From: Arcobacteraceae bacterium
GTDB lineage: Bacteria > Campylobacterota > Campylobacteria > Campylobacterales > Arcobacteraceae
Direction: 5' to 3'
NCBI GenBank assembly: GCA_028375605.1
Contig: JAONGR010000003.1
Coordinates: 19,049-83,048, forward strand
DNA length: 64,000 nucleotides
The notes under the pieces: generated by a model
The model's database searches: none
Told to the model about the DNA's origin: nothing
What the model saw: the letters and a program-made list of their open reading frames with translations, nothing else
Program-made: the position numbers and the translations under genes
Shown here: piece by piece, positions 45,819 through 55,215 of the stretch
Layout: the number at the start of each line of letters is the position of its first letter
Numbering within the stretch: the first letter of the stretch is position 1

Positions 45819-46208
45819 ATGCAAAAAAAATATGCTAGTATAGATATAGGATTAAAAAGAATAGGGTGTGCTGTGTCATTGATGTCGGACATTGTTAATC
45901 CACAAGAAGCAATAATAAGAAAGAATAGAAATCAAGCAAGTCGTGATGTTGACTCTTTTTTAAAAGAATGGGAGATAGATATTCTTGTAGTTGGATATCC
46001 AGCTTCTAGTGATGATATGATAAAACGAGTAAATCATTTTGTGACGCTTTTAGAGTTTAAAGGTGAAATAGTATTTCAAAATGAAAACTTGAGTTCTTTA
46101 GAAGCCAAGGAGCTTACTATGGGAGAGATTAAACATAAAAGAGATGGACGAATAGATTCTATTGCTGCTAAAATTATATTGGAACGTTATTTAAATAAAA
46201 GGGATTAG
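45819..46208 (+). CDS. ruvX: Holliday-junction resolvase-like protein (YqgF/RuvX)
   Basis: A 129-residue RNase-H-fold protein: SIDIGLKRIGCAVS at the start with the first acidic residue, VVGYPASSDDM near 60, and FQNENLSSLEAK and HKRDGRIDSIAAKIILE near the end. Related proteins take part in pre-16S rRNA 5' end maturation. It follows the fusion gene by three bases and is followed by the HMA gene. Confidence 0.9.
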   Translation: MQKKYASIDIGLKRIGCAVSLMSDIVNPQEAIIRKNRNQASRDVDSFLKEWEIDILVVGYPASSDDMIKRVNHFVTLLEFKGEIVFQNENLSSLEAKELTMGEIKHKRDGRIDSIAAKIILERYLNKRD

Positions 46209-46210
46209 AA

Positions 46211-46489
46211 ATGAAACAAATATTTGAAGTGGAAAATGTAAAATGTGGAGGTTGTGCTAATACCTTAAAAACTAAACTAAAAGAAACTTTTGGTGAAGTT
46301 GAAGTAGATTTATCAGTAACACCTAGAAAAATTACATTAGAAATAAACGATAATCAGTTAGAATCATTAAAAGAGCAATTACGCTCTTTGGGTTATCCTC
46401 TTTCGAGTGATGAATTATCTACCTTCCAAAATGTTGGTGCGAAAGCTAAAAGTTTTGTCTCTTGTGCAATAGGAAAAATGGATTCATAA
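46211..46489 (+). CDS. HMA-domain (CopZ-like) metal-binding protein
   Basis: A 92-residue protein with a heavy-metal-associated domain; the metal site KCGGCAN gives C12 and C15. The fold is complete at about 70 residues, and the remainder is a short tail with one more cysteine (SFVSCAIG). No copper ATPase or regulator is adjacent; it sits between ruvX and acpS. It may bind Cu(I) as a chaperone, but the partner is unknown. Two bases separate it from ruvX. Confidence 0.83.
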   Translation: MKQIFEVENVKCGGCANTLKTKLKETFGEVEVDLSVTPRKITLEINDNQLESLKEQLRSLGYPLSSDELSTFQNVGAKAKSFVSCAIGKMDS

Positions 46490-46493
46490 GTAT

Positions 46494-46838
46494 ATGATAG
46501 GTATTGATATAGCTATTATTGCAAGAATTGAGAAAATGATTGAACGTTTTGGAGACAAAGCATTAAAAAAATATTTAACAAAAAAAGAAATAAAATTAGT
46601 AAAAAGTGCTTCAACTGCCACAGGCTTTTGGGCTGCAAAAGAAGCTGCAAGTAAAGCTATAGGTACGGGGATTGGAAAAGAGTGTAGTTTTTTTGATATA
46701 AAAATTTCTAAAAGTTCTAAGGGTCAACCTCTATTAAAATATAAAAAACATATTCGAAAAAAATTTAAGATAAAAGAAACTTCTGTCAGTATTACTCACG
46801 ATGGCGGATTTGCCATCGCGGTGGTAGTCATTAATTAA
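46494..46838 (+). CDS. acpS: Holo-[acyl-carrier-protein] synthase
   Basis: AcpS attaches phosphopantetheine from CoA to ACP; coaE for CoA itself lies at 19131. The 114-residue enzyme shows GIDIAIIARIEKMI at the start with the Mg-binding Asp, FWAAKEAASKAIGTGIG near 53-69 and SITHDGGFAIAVVV at the end. Length is normal. It is the last gene of the plus-strand run, five bases after the HMA gene, and convergent with the phosphate transporter gene. Confidence 0.93.
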   Translation: MIGIDIAIIARIEKMIERFGDKALKKYLTKKEIKLVKSASTATGFWAAKEAASKAIGTGIGKECSFFDIKISKSSKGQPLLKYKKHIRKKFKIKETSVSITHDGGFAIAVVVIN

Positions 46839-46846
46839 ATGACTAC
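46824..46846. terminator. Hairpin between acpS and the phosphate transporter gene
   Basis: GTAGTCATT and AATGACTAC form a 9-bp perfect stem around AATTA, overlapping the acpS stop. It may end both convergent transcripts. Confidence 0.55.
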
Positions 46847-46848
46847 TA

Positions 46849-48480
46849 TTAAAGAACTATACCTCTAATCATATAGTATATAGCAGCAGATAATACAGCA
46901 GCAGCAGGAACAGTTATAATCCACGCTGCAATTATTTTTTTAACTGCATCTCTTTTTACATATTGTACTTTTTGAGCATTTTTAAGGTCTTTTTTTACCT
47001 CTTTTAATTTTGATTCTTCTTCGTCTACCATTCTATAAAGAGAAACAATTCTTTCATAATCATCTTTTTTCTTATCTTCTTTAGATTCAAGTTTTTTAAG
47101 TTCTGAGGAATATGCTTTTAAAACTTTTTTCTCATCTTCAATTGCTTCTTGTCCTAATGTAATAGAATCTTTTTTCTCATTTTTTTCAAGATATTCTCGT
47201 AAGAAACCAACACCAAAAATACCACCAACTGCAATATGTGTAGATGATACTGGTAGACCTAATTGAGAAGCGATAATAACAGTAATAGATGCAGCCATTG
47301 CAACAGAAAATGCTCTTATTTGGTCAAGTTCAGTGATTTCTGATCCAACAGTTCTTATTAGTTTTGGACCATATAATGCAAGACCTAAAGCTATACCTAA
47401 TGCACCAACTCCCATTACCCATAATGGTATACCTGCTTTTGAAGAGATTCCTCCCGTCATGACAGCATCATTAATTGCTGCTAATGGTCCAATGGCATTT
47501 GCAACATCATTTGCTCCATGTGCAAAACTTAAAAGTGCTGCTGCAAAAATTAATGGAACTGTAAATAGTTTATTAACACCACTTCTTGTATTTCTTAGGC
47601 TATTAGCTCGTAATAGTACAGATTTTTTCACAATAAAATACACAATTACTGCAACAATAAGACCAAATATAGCAGCAACCATAAATGAAGGTTTTTTAGT
47701 TTGAGGTAAAAATATTAAGATATCCACAATATGTGGCCAAATCTTTTTTAATCCTTTTAAAGTTAGGTAAGTAACAAATGCCCAAGACATTATAGCAACA
47801 AATACAGGAACCCATTTTGTAGCAGCTGTAATTTTATCTTCTTTAAAAACCATTGTCTTTTTAATAGAGTAAAGAAATATTGCAGCAATAACACCACCTA
47901 GGACTGGTGAGATAATCCATGAAGCTGCAATTTTACCCATTGTACCCCATGCTACAATACTAAATCCAGCAGCAGCAATACCAGCTCCCATAACACCACC
48001 AACGATTGAGTGTGTCGTTGATACAGGTGCTTTTGCCATAGTTGCAAGATTTAGCCATAATGCAGCTGCAAGTAAAGCTGCCATCATTGCCCAAATAAAT
48101 GAATCTGTATTTCCACCAAAAGCAGAGATATCTATAATCCCTTTTTTGATTGTTTTAACTACATCTCCTCCCGCAATTAAAGCTCCGGCTGCTTCAAAGA
48201 CTGCGGCAATAACAATTGCACCACCCATTGTAAGAGCTTTTGATCCAACTGCTGGTCCAACATTATTTGCAACATCATTTGCTCCAATATTCATAGCCAT
48301 ATATGCTCCAAATAATGCAGCGATTGCTAAGAACATGTTGTTTGGAATACCTCCAGTACTTAAAAAACTATAGCTTAATACTATAACCATAAAAAATAGT
48401 GCCATTCCTAGTCTGATAAAATCAAAACCACTACCTTTCATTGCCTCTTTTTCTAGTTTTTTCACTGTTAAAATCTCCAT
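46849..48480 (-). CDS. Inorganic phosphate transporter, PiT family
   Basis: A 543-residue inner-membrane symporter. The two halves carry the PiT signature: GANDVANNVGPAVGSKAL near 66 and GANDVANAIGPLAAI near 322, with about ten to twelve membrane segments. A central charged cytoplasmic loop of about 70 residues (EKNEKKDS...KKDDYERI) is longer than in E. coli Pit. It moves phosphate with a cation. A sulfate- or arsenate-related substrate cannot be excluded. It lies alone with 137 A/T-rich bases upstream. Confidence 0.88.
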   Translation of the reverse strand: MEILTVKKLEKEAMKGSGFDFIRLGMALFFMVIVLSYSFLSTGGIPNNMFLAIAALFGAYMAMNIGANDVANNVGPAVGSKALTMGGAIVIAAVFEAAGALIAGGDVVKTIKKGIIDISAFGGNTDSFIWAMMAALLAAALWLNLATMAKAPVSTTHSIVGGVMGAGIAAAGFSIVAWGTMGKIAASWIISPVLGGVIAAIFLYSIKKTMVFKEDKITAATKWVPVFVAIMSWAFVTYLTLKGLKKIWPHIVDILIFLPQTKKPSFMVAAIFGLIVAVIVYFIVKKSVLLRANSLRNTRSGVNKLFTVPLIFAAALLSFAHGANDVANAIGPLAAINDAVMTGGISSKAGIPLWVMGVGALGIALGLALYGPKLIRTVGSEITELDQIRAFSVAMAASITVIIASQLGLPVSSTHIAVGGIFGVGFLREYLEKNEKKDSITLGQEAIEDEKKVLKAYSSELKKLESKEDKKKDDYERIVSLYRMVDEEESKLKEVKKDLKNAQKVQYVKRDAVKKIIAAWIITVPAAAVLSAAIYYMIRGIVL

Positions 48481-48617
48481 ATGTAATCTTCCTGTAACTT
48501 TTTTTTGTTATGAATTATACTATTTGGTTACTTAATGTAAATAGGGTATAAAGTGCCTAATAATGGGTGTTTATCTATAAAATATAGCTATTGGATATAT
48601 AAAATAATTGGAAAATT

Positions 48618-49031
48618 TTAATATTTATCTTTATTTTTAAGATAGAAATAAATTGAGTCTAATTCTTCATTTGTGAGGAAATAAGTGGGCATACTATTTC
48701 TATATGTTAATTTATTACAAATTTCATTTTTAGGAAACTTTTTTTTTGGTTTTTCTAATCGTGGATCTAATGTTGTTAAGAAATTTTCATATGATATATT
48801 GGTAATATCATCAGATTTAATTACACAATTGTATTTTTTTTTATTTCTTATATGAACAAATGAAGCAATTTTTTTACCTCGTGCATTTTCTCCATGGCAT
48901 TTTACACAGCTTATTCCACGTGGATTTTTATAGAGCATTTTACCATATTCATATTTGGTAATAAACGAGTTGTCAAAAGTTGATTTGGACATTAGAATAG
49001 TTGCTAAAAATAAAAAAAATAATTTAATCAT
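48618..49031 (-). CDS. Exported mono-haem c-type cytochrome
   Basis: A 137-residue protein with a signal peptide (1-17) and one haem motif CVKCH near 40-44 in GISCVKCHGENARGKK. The probable distal methionine lies in SMPTYFLTNEEL near 112. Electron partner unknown; it may accept electrons from the bc1 complex. Single gene, on the other strand to gatA with a short divergent region. Some cysteines outside the haem motif (NCVI, NEICNK) may pair as a disulfide. Confidence 0.82.
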   Translation of the reverse strand: MIKLFFLFLATILMSKSTFDNSFITKYEYGKMLYKNPRGISCVKCHGENARGKKIASFVHIRNKKKYNCVIKSDDITNISYENFLTTLDPRLEKPKKKFPKNEICNKLTYRNSMPTYFLTNEELDSIYFYLKNKDKY

Positions 49032-49073
49032 AATCGTATATTATCATTAAAGAGCTTATTAGTAAATATTAGA

Positions 49074-49079
49074 TATAAT
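49074..49079 (+). promoter_or_regulatory. -10 box of gatA
   Basis: TATAAT 39 bases before the TTG start, followed by TTAGGAG as ribosome binding site. Expected start near 49086. Confidence 0.5.
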
Positions 49080-49112
49080 AGCTAATATTTTACAATTAAT
49101 TTAGGAGTAAGT

Positions 49113-50477
49113 TTGATAACTTTAAAAGAAGCATTAAGCTTAAACGATGAAGAGATTTTATCGTTAAGAGAAGAGATAACGACAAAAATTGAAGATCAAA
49201 AATCTTTAGGTGCATATATAGAACAACTAACATCTAATAAGATATCAAGTATCACTGCTGGTATACCAATAGCAATTAAAGATAATATTAATGTTAAGGG
49301 TACTTCATTAACATGTAGTAGTAATATATTAAAAGGTTATATTTCACCGTATAATGCAACAGTAATTGATAATTTAGAAAAAGCTGGACTGTGTGCTTTT
49401 GGTAGAACAAATATGGATGAATTTGCTATGGGAAGTAGTACTGAGTCTTCTTGTTATGGTAAAACATTAAACCCTGTGGATAATACTAAAGTTCCAGGAG
49501 GAAGTTCTGGAGGTAGTGCTGCTGCTGTAGCTGCTGGTTTAGCAGTTGCTGCATTGGGTACTGATACTGGGGGAAGCATTCGTCAGCCTGCTGCCTATTG
49601 TGGTTGTGTTGGAATGAAGCCAACTTATGGAAGAGTATCAAGATATGGTATTGCAGCTTATTCATCTTCATTAGATCAATGTGGACCAATAACACAAAAC
49701 GTTGAAGATGCCGCAATTTTGTATGATATTATTAGTGGGTATGATCCAAAAGATTCAACTAGTGCGAATAGAGAGTATCCTGCTGTTGCACCATTACTTG
49801 ATTCTACTAAAAAAATGACTATTGCAGTAATAGATAATTTTATTTCTGAAGCAGATGATGAGATAAAAAAAGGTTTTGAAGTTGCTATTCAATCTTTAAA
49901 AGATGCTGGTCATACAATAGTTCATAAAAATATGATGGATACTAAAAAACATGTATCAGCATATTATGTTGTAGCAACTGCAGAAGCTAGTGCAAATTTA
50001 AGTAGATATGATGGAATTAGATATGGGAATAGAGTTGAGGGGAAAAACCTTTCTGAAACATATTTAAAAACTAAATCAGAAGGTTTTGGGGAAGAGGTAC
50101 AAAAAAGAATTATGTTAGGTTCTTTTGTATTGAGTTCTGGTTACTATGATGCTTATTATATTAAAGCTCAAAAAGTAAGACATCTTATCAAAGATGATTT
50201 TGAAGAAATATTTAAAGAAGCTGATTTAATACTTTCTCCAGTAGCACCTACAACTGCACCAAAATTTGGAAGTTTTAAAAGTTCATTAGAGATGTATTTA
50301 AGCGATATCTATACAATTTCTGTAAACTTAGCAGGATTACCTGCTATATCATTACCAGTAGCTAAAGATAAAGATGGAATGCCAATCGGATTACAATTAA
50401 TTGGAAAAGCGTTTGAAGAACAAACATTATTTGACGGGGCAATGAGCCTTGAAAAATCAGTAAATTATATAAAATAA
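49113..50477 (+). CDS. gatA: Aspartyl/glutamyl-tRNA amidotransferase subunit A
   Basis: GatA is the glutaminase subunit that supplies ammonia for converting misacylated Glu-tRNA(Gln) and Asp-tRNA(Asn). The 454 residues hold the catalytic triad K56, S131 and S155, with the spacing of known enzymes (75 and 99), in [19 protein letters not shown] and [12 protein letters not shown]. The start is TTG at 49113 with TAGGAG. gatB and gatC are not adjacent. guaB follows 15 bases later. Confidence 0.95.
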   Translation: MITLKEALSLNDEEILSLREEITTKIEDQKSLGAYIEQLTSNKISSITAGIPIAIKDNINVKGTSLTCSSNILKGYISPYNATVIDNLEKAGLCAFGRTNMDEFAMGSSTESSCYGKTLNPVDNTKVPGGSSGGSAAAVAAGLAVAALGTDTGGSIRQPAAYCGCVGMKPTYGRVSRYGIAAYSSSLDQCGPITQNVEDAAILYDIISGYDPKDSTSANREYPAVAPLLDSTKKMTIAVIDNFISEADDEIKKGFEVAIQSLKDAGHTIVHKNMMDTKKHVSAYYVVATAEASANLSRYDGIRYGNRVEGKNLSETYLKTKSEGFGEEVQKRIMLGSFVLSSGYYDAYYIKAQKVRHLIKDDFEEIFKEADLILSPVAPTTAPKFGSFKSSLEMYLSDIYTISVNLAGLPAISLPVAKDKDGMPIGLQLIGKAFEEQTLFDGAMSLEKSVNYIK

Positions 50478-50492
50478 GAAGGGATATATAAA

Positions 50493-51938
50493 ATGAGAAT
50501 AAGAAAAAGAGCATTAACATTTGAAGATGTACTACTAGTACCTGCAAAATCAGAGGTTTTACCAAAAGAGGTATGTTTAAAAACTAAACTAACTAAAAAC
50601 ATATCATTAAATATCCCTTTTGTAAGTGCTGCTATGGATACAGTTACTGAGTATGAAGCTGCTATCGCAATGGCTAGACTTGGTGGAATAGGAATCATTC
50701 ATAAAAATATGGATATAGCAACTCAAAGCTTACAAGTTAAAAAAGTTAAAAAAAGTACTAGCGGTATAATCATTGATCCTATTTGTGTAAGTCCTGAACA
50801 AACATTAGATGATGCAGAAAAACTTATGAGTGAATACAAAATTTCAGGTGTTCCTGTTGTTGATGAAAATAAGGTTTTACTTGGTATTTTAACAAATAGA
50901 GATATGAGATTTGTTAAAGATTTTACACAATTAGCTTCAAATGTAATGACTAAAATGCCTTTAATTACTGGTAAAAAAGGAACTACTTTAGCTGAAGCTG
51001 CTGAAGTTATGCATAAAAATAAAATTGAAAAATTACCTATAGTAAATGAAGATGGTACTTTAAAAGGTCTTATTACAATTAAAGATATCAATAAGGTTGT
51101 TGAATATCCAAATGCTATAAAAGATGAACATGGTAGATTGCTTGTTGGAGCTGCCATTGGTGTTGGTCAAATGGATAGAGCAACAGCGTTAGTTGAAGCT
51201 GGCGTTGATGTATTAGTTTTAGATTCGGCTCATGGTCATTCAAAAGGTATCTTAGATACAGTAAAAGCAATCAAAGATGAACTTGATGTTGATGTAATTG
51301 CAGGAAATGTTGCAACTGCAGAAGCAACTGAGGATTTAATCAAATGTGGAGCTGATGCTGTTAAAGTTGGTATTGGTCCTGGTTCTATTTGTACTACAAG
51401 AATTGTAGCTGGTGTTGGAGTTCCTCAAATTTCAGCAATTGATGAGTGTGCTGCAGCTGGTGCAAAATATGGAGTACCTATTATTGCTGATGGTGGTATT
51501 AAATATTCTGGTGATGTTGCGAAAGCTTTAGCTGTAGGAGCTGGTTGTGTTATGATGGGATCTGCATTAGCAGGAACAGAAGAATCTCCAGGTGAAGTTA
51601 TTTTATCTCATGGTAGAAAATTTAAATCATACAGAGGTATGGGTTCAATTGGTGCTATGACTAAAGGTAGTACTGATAGATATTTCCAAGAAGGAACAGC
51701 TGCTGATAAATTAGTACCTGAAGGTATCGAAGGTATGGTTCCTTATAAAGGTTTTATGTCTGAAATTATACATCAATTCATTGGTGGTTTAAGAAGTTCT
51801 ATGGGATATCTTGGAAGTAAAGATATTACAACTTTTCATGCTACCGCGGAATTTGTAGAGATAACAAGTGCAGGACTTAAAGAGTCTCATGTTCATGATG
51901 TAACTATTACAAATGAAGCACCTAACTACCACGTATAA
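50493..51938 (+). CDS. guaB: Inosine-5'-monophosphate dehydrogenase
   Basis: GuaB oxidises IMP to XMP with NAD in guanine nucleotide synthesis. The 481 residues include the start [17 protein letters not shown], two CBS domains at about 95-210, the catalytic cysteine in [13 protein letters not shown] near 300, and the mobile-flap [11 protein letters not shown] near 390. The C-terminus [19 protein letters not shown] is typical. It is in the gatA transcript. No ribozyme or riboswitch is seen upstream. Confidence 0.97.
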   Translation: MRIRKRALTFEDVLLVPAKSEVLPKEVCLKTKLTKNISLNIPFVSAAMDTVTEYEAAIAMARLGGIGIIHKNMDIATQSLQVKKVKKSTSGIIIDPICVSPEQTLDDAEKLMSEYKISGVPVVDENKVLLGILTNRDMRFVKDFTQLASNVMTKMPLITGKKGTTLAEAAEVMHKNKIEKLPIVNEDGTLKGLITIKDINKVVEYPNAIKDEHGRLLVGAAIGVGQMDRATALVEAGVDVLVLDSAHGHSKGILDTVKAIKDELDVDVIAGNVATAEATEDLIKCGADAVKVGIGPGSICTTRIVAGVGVPQISAIDECAAAGAKYGVPIIADGGIKYSGDVAKALAVGAGCVMMGSALAGTEESPGEVILSHGRKFKSYRGMGSIGAMTKGSTDRYFQEGTAADKLVPEGIEGMVPYKGFMSEIIHQFIGGLRSSMGYLGSKDITTFHATAEFVEITSAGLKESHVHDVTITNEAPNYHV

Positions 51939-51950
51939 AACAACTAAAAG

Positions 51951-51974
51951 CCTAAATAGTTAAATCTATTTGGG
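51951..51974 (+). terminator. Hairpin between guaB and the sulfhydrylase gene
   Basis: CCTAAATAG (51951-51959) pairs with CTATTTGGG (51966-51974) with one G-T pair. Followed by a weak T-rich stretch. It may terminate guaB or be a leader element of the next gene. Confidence 0.4.
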
Positions 51975-52004
51975 TTATTCAAATTTATTCAAGGAAAATC
52001 AATT

Positions 52005-53204
52005 ATGAATACATTTCATCGATCAATATCAACACCAATAACATCATCTGCCGCGTTTTATTATGAAGATTCACAAGAAGCTGAAGATATTTTTTCTGGT
52101 AATTGTGCTAACCCATTATATTCAAGAATGGGTAATCCTACATCATCTGTATTAGAACAACAATTATCAACGATGGAAAATGGAGTAGGTGCAGTTGCAA
52201 CTAGTTCTGGGATGGGAGCTATTACGATGGTTCTTATGAGTTTATGTTCTTCTGATGATGAGATAGTTGCTATTGGAGGATTATTTGGTGGTACTTATGC
52301 TTTTATGACTCAAACACTACCTCGATTTGGAATAAAAACAAAATTTTTATCTGTAGATGATTTAGATACTATTGAAAGTAGTATTACAACAAAAACTAAA
52401 GTAATTTTTTGTGAGTCTGTTGGAAATCCAAGTTTGAGATTACCAGATCTCGAGGCAATTGGAAAAATAGCAACAAAACATAATATTGCATTTATTGTGG
52501 ATAATACAGTTACCCCTGTTATTGTTAAACCATTTGAATATGGTGCTGATATCGTTATTTATTCTACAACAAAAATTATTAGTGGAAATTCTTCTGCATT
52601 GGGTGGAATTGCTATTTTTAAAGAAGTAAAAGAGCATGATAAATTTCATACTTCAAGATATGAATTTTTAACACCTTTTATAAATAAATTAAAAGGAAAA
52701 GCTTTAATTGGTTGTTCTAAAAAAAGATCTCTACGAGATTTTGGAATGAGTGCAAATGCACATAGTAGTTATCAAACTCTTTTAGGTTTGGAAACTTTGG
52801 ATTTAAGAAACAACAGAATTAATACATCATGTGAAATTGTAGCAAAAGTATTAAAAAGTGAAGGATTGAATGTTAATCATCCTTCATTAAATGATAATAT
52901 TGATAAAGATTTATACGATAGAAATTTTTCAGAAGGTACTGGTTCGATGATTACTATAGATATGGGTACACAAGAAAAGGCATATAAGTTTTTAGATGCA
53001 TCAAAATTATTAACTATTACTGCAAATATTGGTGATTCTAGAACATTAGGGTTACATATGGGAAGTACAATATATCAAGACTTTACAAGTCAAGAGAAAG
53101 AATTTTTAGGAATTACTGATGGACTTATACGTTTATCAATTGGTTTAGAAAAACCACAAGATATAATAGATGATTTATTAAATTGTTTTGAGGCTTCTAA
53201 ATAA
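52005..53204 (+). CDS. Homocysteine-forming sulfhydrylase / Cys-Met metabolism PLP enzyme
   Basis: A 399-residue PLP enzyme of the Cys/Met metabolism family. The PLP lysine is K190 in YSTTKIISG, the ring-contacting D166 is in FIVDNTVT, and the start NPLYSRMGNPTSSVLEQ and ATSSGMGAI turn are typical. It resembles O-acetyl- or O-succinylhomoserine sulfhydrylase, but methionine gamma-lyase and cystathionine synthase share these motifs. Sulfide from the SQR pathway could be its co-substrate; this is inference. A CCTAAATAG/CTATTTGGG hairpin lies in the 66-base gap after guaB. Confidence 0.8.
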   Translation: MNTFHRSISTPITSSAAFYYEDSQEAEDIFSGNCANPLYSRMGNPTSSVLEQQLSTMENGVGAVATSSGMGAITMVLMSLCSSDDEIVAIGGLFGGTYAFMTQTLPRFGIKTKFLSVDDLDTIESSITTKTKVIFCESVGNPSLRLPDLEAIGKIATKHNIAFIVDNTVTPVIVKPFEYGADIVIYSTTKIISGNSSALGGIAIFKEVKEHDKFHTSRYEFLTPFINKLKGKALIGCSKKRSLRDFGMSANAHSSYQTLLGLETLDLRNNRINTSCEIVAKVLKSEGLNVNHPSLNDNIDKDLYDRNFSEGTGSMITIDMGTQEKAYKFLDASKLLTITANIGDSRTLGLHMGSTIYQDFTSQEKEFLGITDGLIRLSIGLEKPQDIIDDLLNCFEASK

Positions 53205-53251
53205 GATTATTGAGTTTTACTTGTAGGTAAAATTACCTACAAGCTAACAGT

Positions 53252-53740
53252 TTATGAAGATAAGTTATCTAAGATGTATCTTTCTAAATCAACATTTTTA
53301 ATATCATCATCTTTTGCTTTTTCATATATATTTGACACTTCAATATTGAATTCTGAATAGGGAAAATGAGGAAAATGTAATACCCACATTTGTTTGATTC
53401 TTTCTCTTGTTACGCTATCTCTAGTCCAATCTTTAAAATAGTTAAATATACCAAATAAAAATGCAGTGAAAACCATGGCTACAATAATTGAGGCATGACA
53501 ATCCAATATAGCAAAAAGTTCATGAGCTAAAAATGCCATTGGAATAATGATAATGTGTATAAGTACCATAAAAACTAAATAAGCTCTACCAGTTCTTAGT
53601 CTAAATCCTAATCTTGTTCCATCAAGTTTCATCCCTTCATTAAAAAGTGCATTAGCTTCTAATAATTCATGTAATTTAACAGGTTGTTTTGAGATATTGT
53701 AGATATAAGATATGATATTTACTTTTAATTTTTCTAACAT
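53252..53740 (-). CDS. Conserved membrane protein, function unknown
   Basis: A 162-residue protein with two hydrophobic segments (about 58-78 and 82-103) between soluble ends. The ends hold notable histidine, aspartate and tryptophan positions (HELFAILDCHASII; KQMWVLHFPHFPYSE) that could bind metal or haem, though no known motif is recognised. The start at 53740 has AGGAA nine bases upstream; ten more codons upstream are open but unlikely. It is transcribed against the sulfhydrylase gene. Confidence 0.65.
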   Translation of the reverse strand: MLEKLKVNIISYIYNISKQPVKLHELLEANALFNEGMKLDGTRLGFRLRTGRAYLVFMVLIHIIIIPMAFLAHELFAILDCHASIIVAMVFTAFLFGIFNYFKDWTRDSVTRERIKQMWVLHFPHFPYSEFNIEVSNIYEKAKDDDIKNVDLERYILDNLSS

Positions 53741-53826
53741 TAATATTCCTTTAGTAATCCAATTATACATAAAAAATATTAAAATTTAAATTTGACATAA
53801 TTTGTTGATTTTTATATACTCCGCAT

Positions 53827-54741
53827 ATGGATACACTAATAACAATTACCTCAATATATTTATTCATTTTCATAGGTTTCACACTTAAAAAAACATTCAA
53901 AGAGGAGATAAATGAAAAAACACTTATTTTACTTTCTATTTATTTCTTACAACCTATATTAACATTTTGGGGATTGACTAGAGTTTCAATAAATGAAGAT
54001 TTACTGTATGTCCCGATAATTTATCTGGTGATTATTTTAAGTGTATTGCTTTTTTTAATCTTAATATCTAGGTTTATATTTGATGATGAAAAAGATAAAG
54101 CTATCTTTATAGTTTCTTCTTTAATTGGTAATACTGGTAATCTTTCAATACCTCTTGGTATAGCATTGTTTGGTGAGAGTAGTGTTCCTTATACTAGTAT
54201 AATAAATATTGCAAATATTTTCTTCATATATACGATTGGGATATACTTTTATGCAAAAAGCTCTTTTAGTATAAAAGAATCAATAATTTCAATGTTGAAA
54301 ATACCCATATTATGGTTTGCTTTAATTGCTTTAGTTTTTAACTATATGGAAATAACTATAAATACACAAATAAATCTTGTATTACAAATGGGAGCTTATG
54401 CAGCTATTGTAGTTCAGTTGATAATATTAGGTGTGTACTTAAGTGGCGTTAGGCTAAAAAACCATGATTATAAATTGAGTTTGTCTGTTAGTCTTGTAAA
54501 GTTAATATTTCTTCCTTTTATAGGAATTATATTTGTATTATCTTCTAGTTTAAGTAATGAAATATCTGCTATATTAATTATCTCACTATTTGCTCCATTA
54601 GCAGTTACTAATGTAAATATGTCTGCTTTATATAACTGTAAACCTCAATCTGTTGCGGGAGTTATTGTTATGAGTAGTTTTTTATTTTTGATATGCATTT
54701 ATTTTGATTTAGAGATAGTAAAATATATTTTTAATTATTAG
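53827..54741 (+). CDS. AEC-family (auxin efflux carrier-like) transporter
   Basis: A 304-residue membrane protein with about ten helices. Family features include ALFLQPILTFWGL-like sequence near 45 (YFLQPILTFWGLTR), SLIGNTGNLSIPLGIALFGES near 99-119 in the mid-part, and APLAVTNVNMSALY in the last third. AEC carriers in bacteria move malate or similar acids or amino acids; the substrate is not predictable. It is a single gene ending in a terminator, convergent with the glnK unit. Confidence 0.83.
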   Translation: MDTLITITSIYLFIFIGFTLKKTFKEEINEKTLILLSIYFLQPILTFWGLTRVSINEDLLYVPIIYLVIILSVLLFLILISRFIFDDEKDKAIFIVSSLIGNTGNLSIPLGIALFGESSVPYTSIINIANIFFIYTIGIYFYAKSSFSIKESIISMLKIPILWFALIALVFNYMEITINTQINLVLQMGAYAAIVVQLIILGVYLSGVRLKNHDYKLSLSVSLVKLIFLPFIGIIFVLSSSLSNEISAILIISLFAPLAVTNVNMSALYNCKPQSVAGVIVMSSFLFLICIYFDLEIVKYIFNY

Positions 54742-54748
54742 GTAATAA

Positions 54749-54778
54749 AAAAGGCTATCTAAGTTTGGATAGCCTTTT
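54749..54778. terminator. Terminator after the AEC gene
   Basis: AAAAGGCTATC (54749-54759) pairs with GATAGCCTTTT (54768-54778) with a loop of 8 bases. Right after the AEC stop. Confidence 0.8.
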
Positions 54779-54833
54779 AAAAGATTAAAGATATAAGGAA
54801 ATAAATAGTAAGTACTTATAGCTTTTCAGAGAT

Positions 54834-55210
<377 letters not shown>

Positions 55211-55215
55211 TTATG

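Noticed and set aside
46799..46818. Inverted repeat CGATGGC/GCCATCG
   Set aside because: It lies inside the conserved acpS coding end (HDGGFAIAVV), so codon constraints explain it.
50723..51157. Long antisense reading frame in guaB and similar frames in petB, amtB and pit
   Set aside because: These mirror the codon pattern of the real gene, are low-complexity and have no ribosome binding site.
51939..52004. SAM riboswitch before the sulfhydrylase gene
   Set aside because: The 66-base gap holds only one short hairpin; none of the SAM-riboswitch conserved parts is present.
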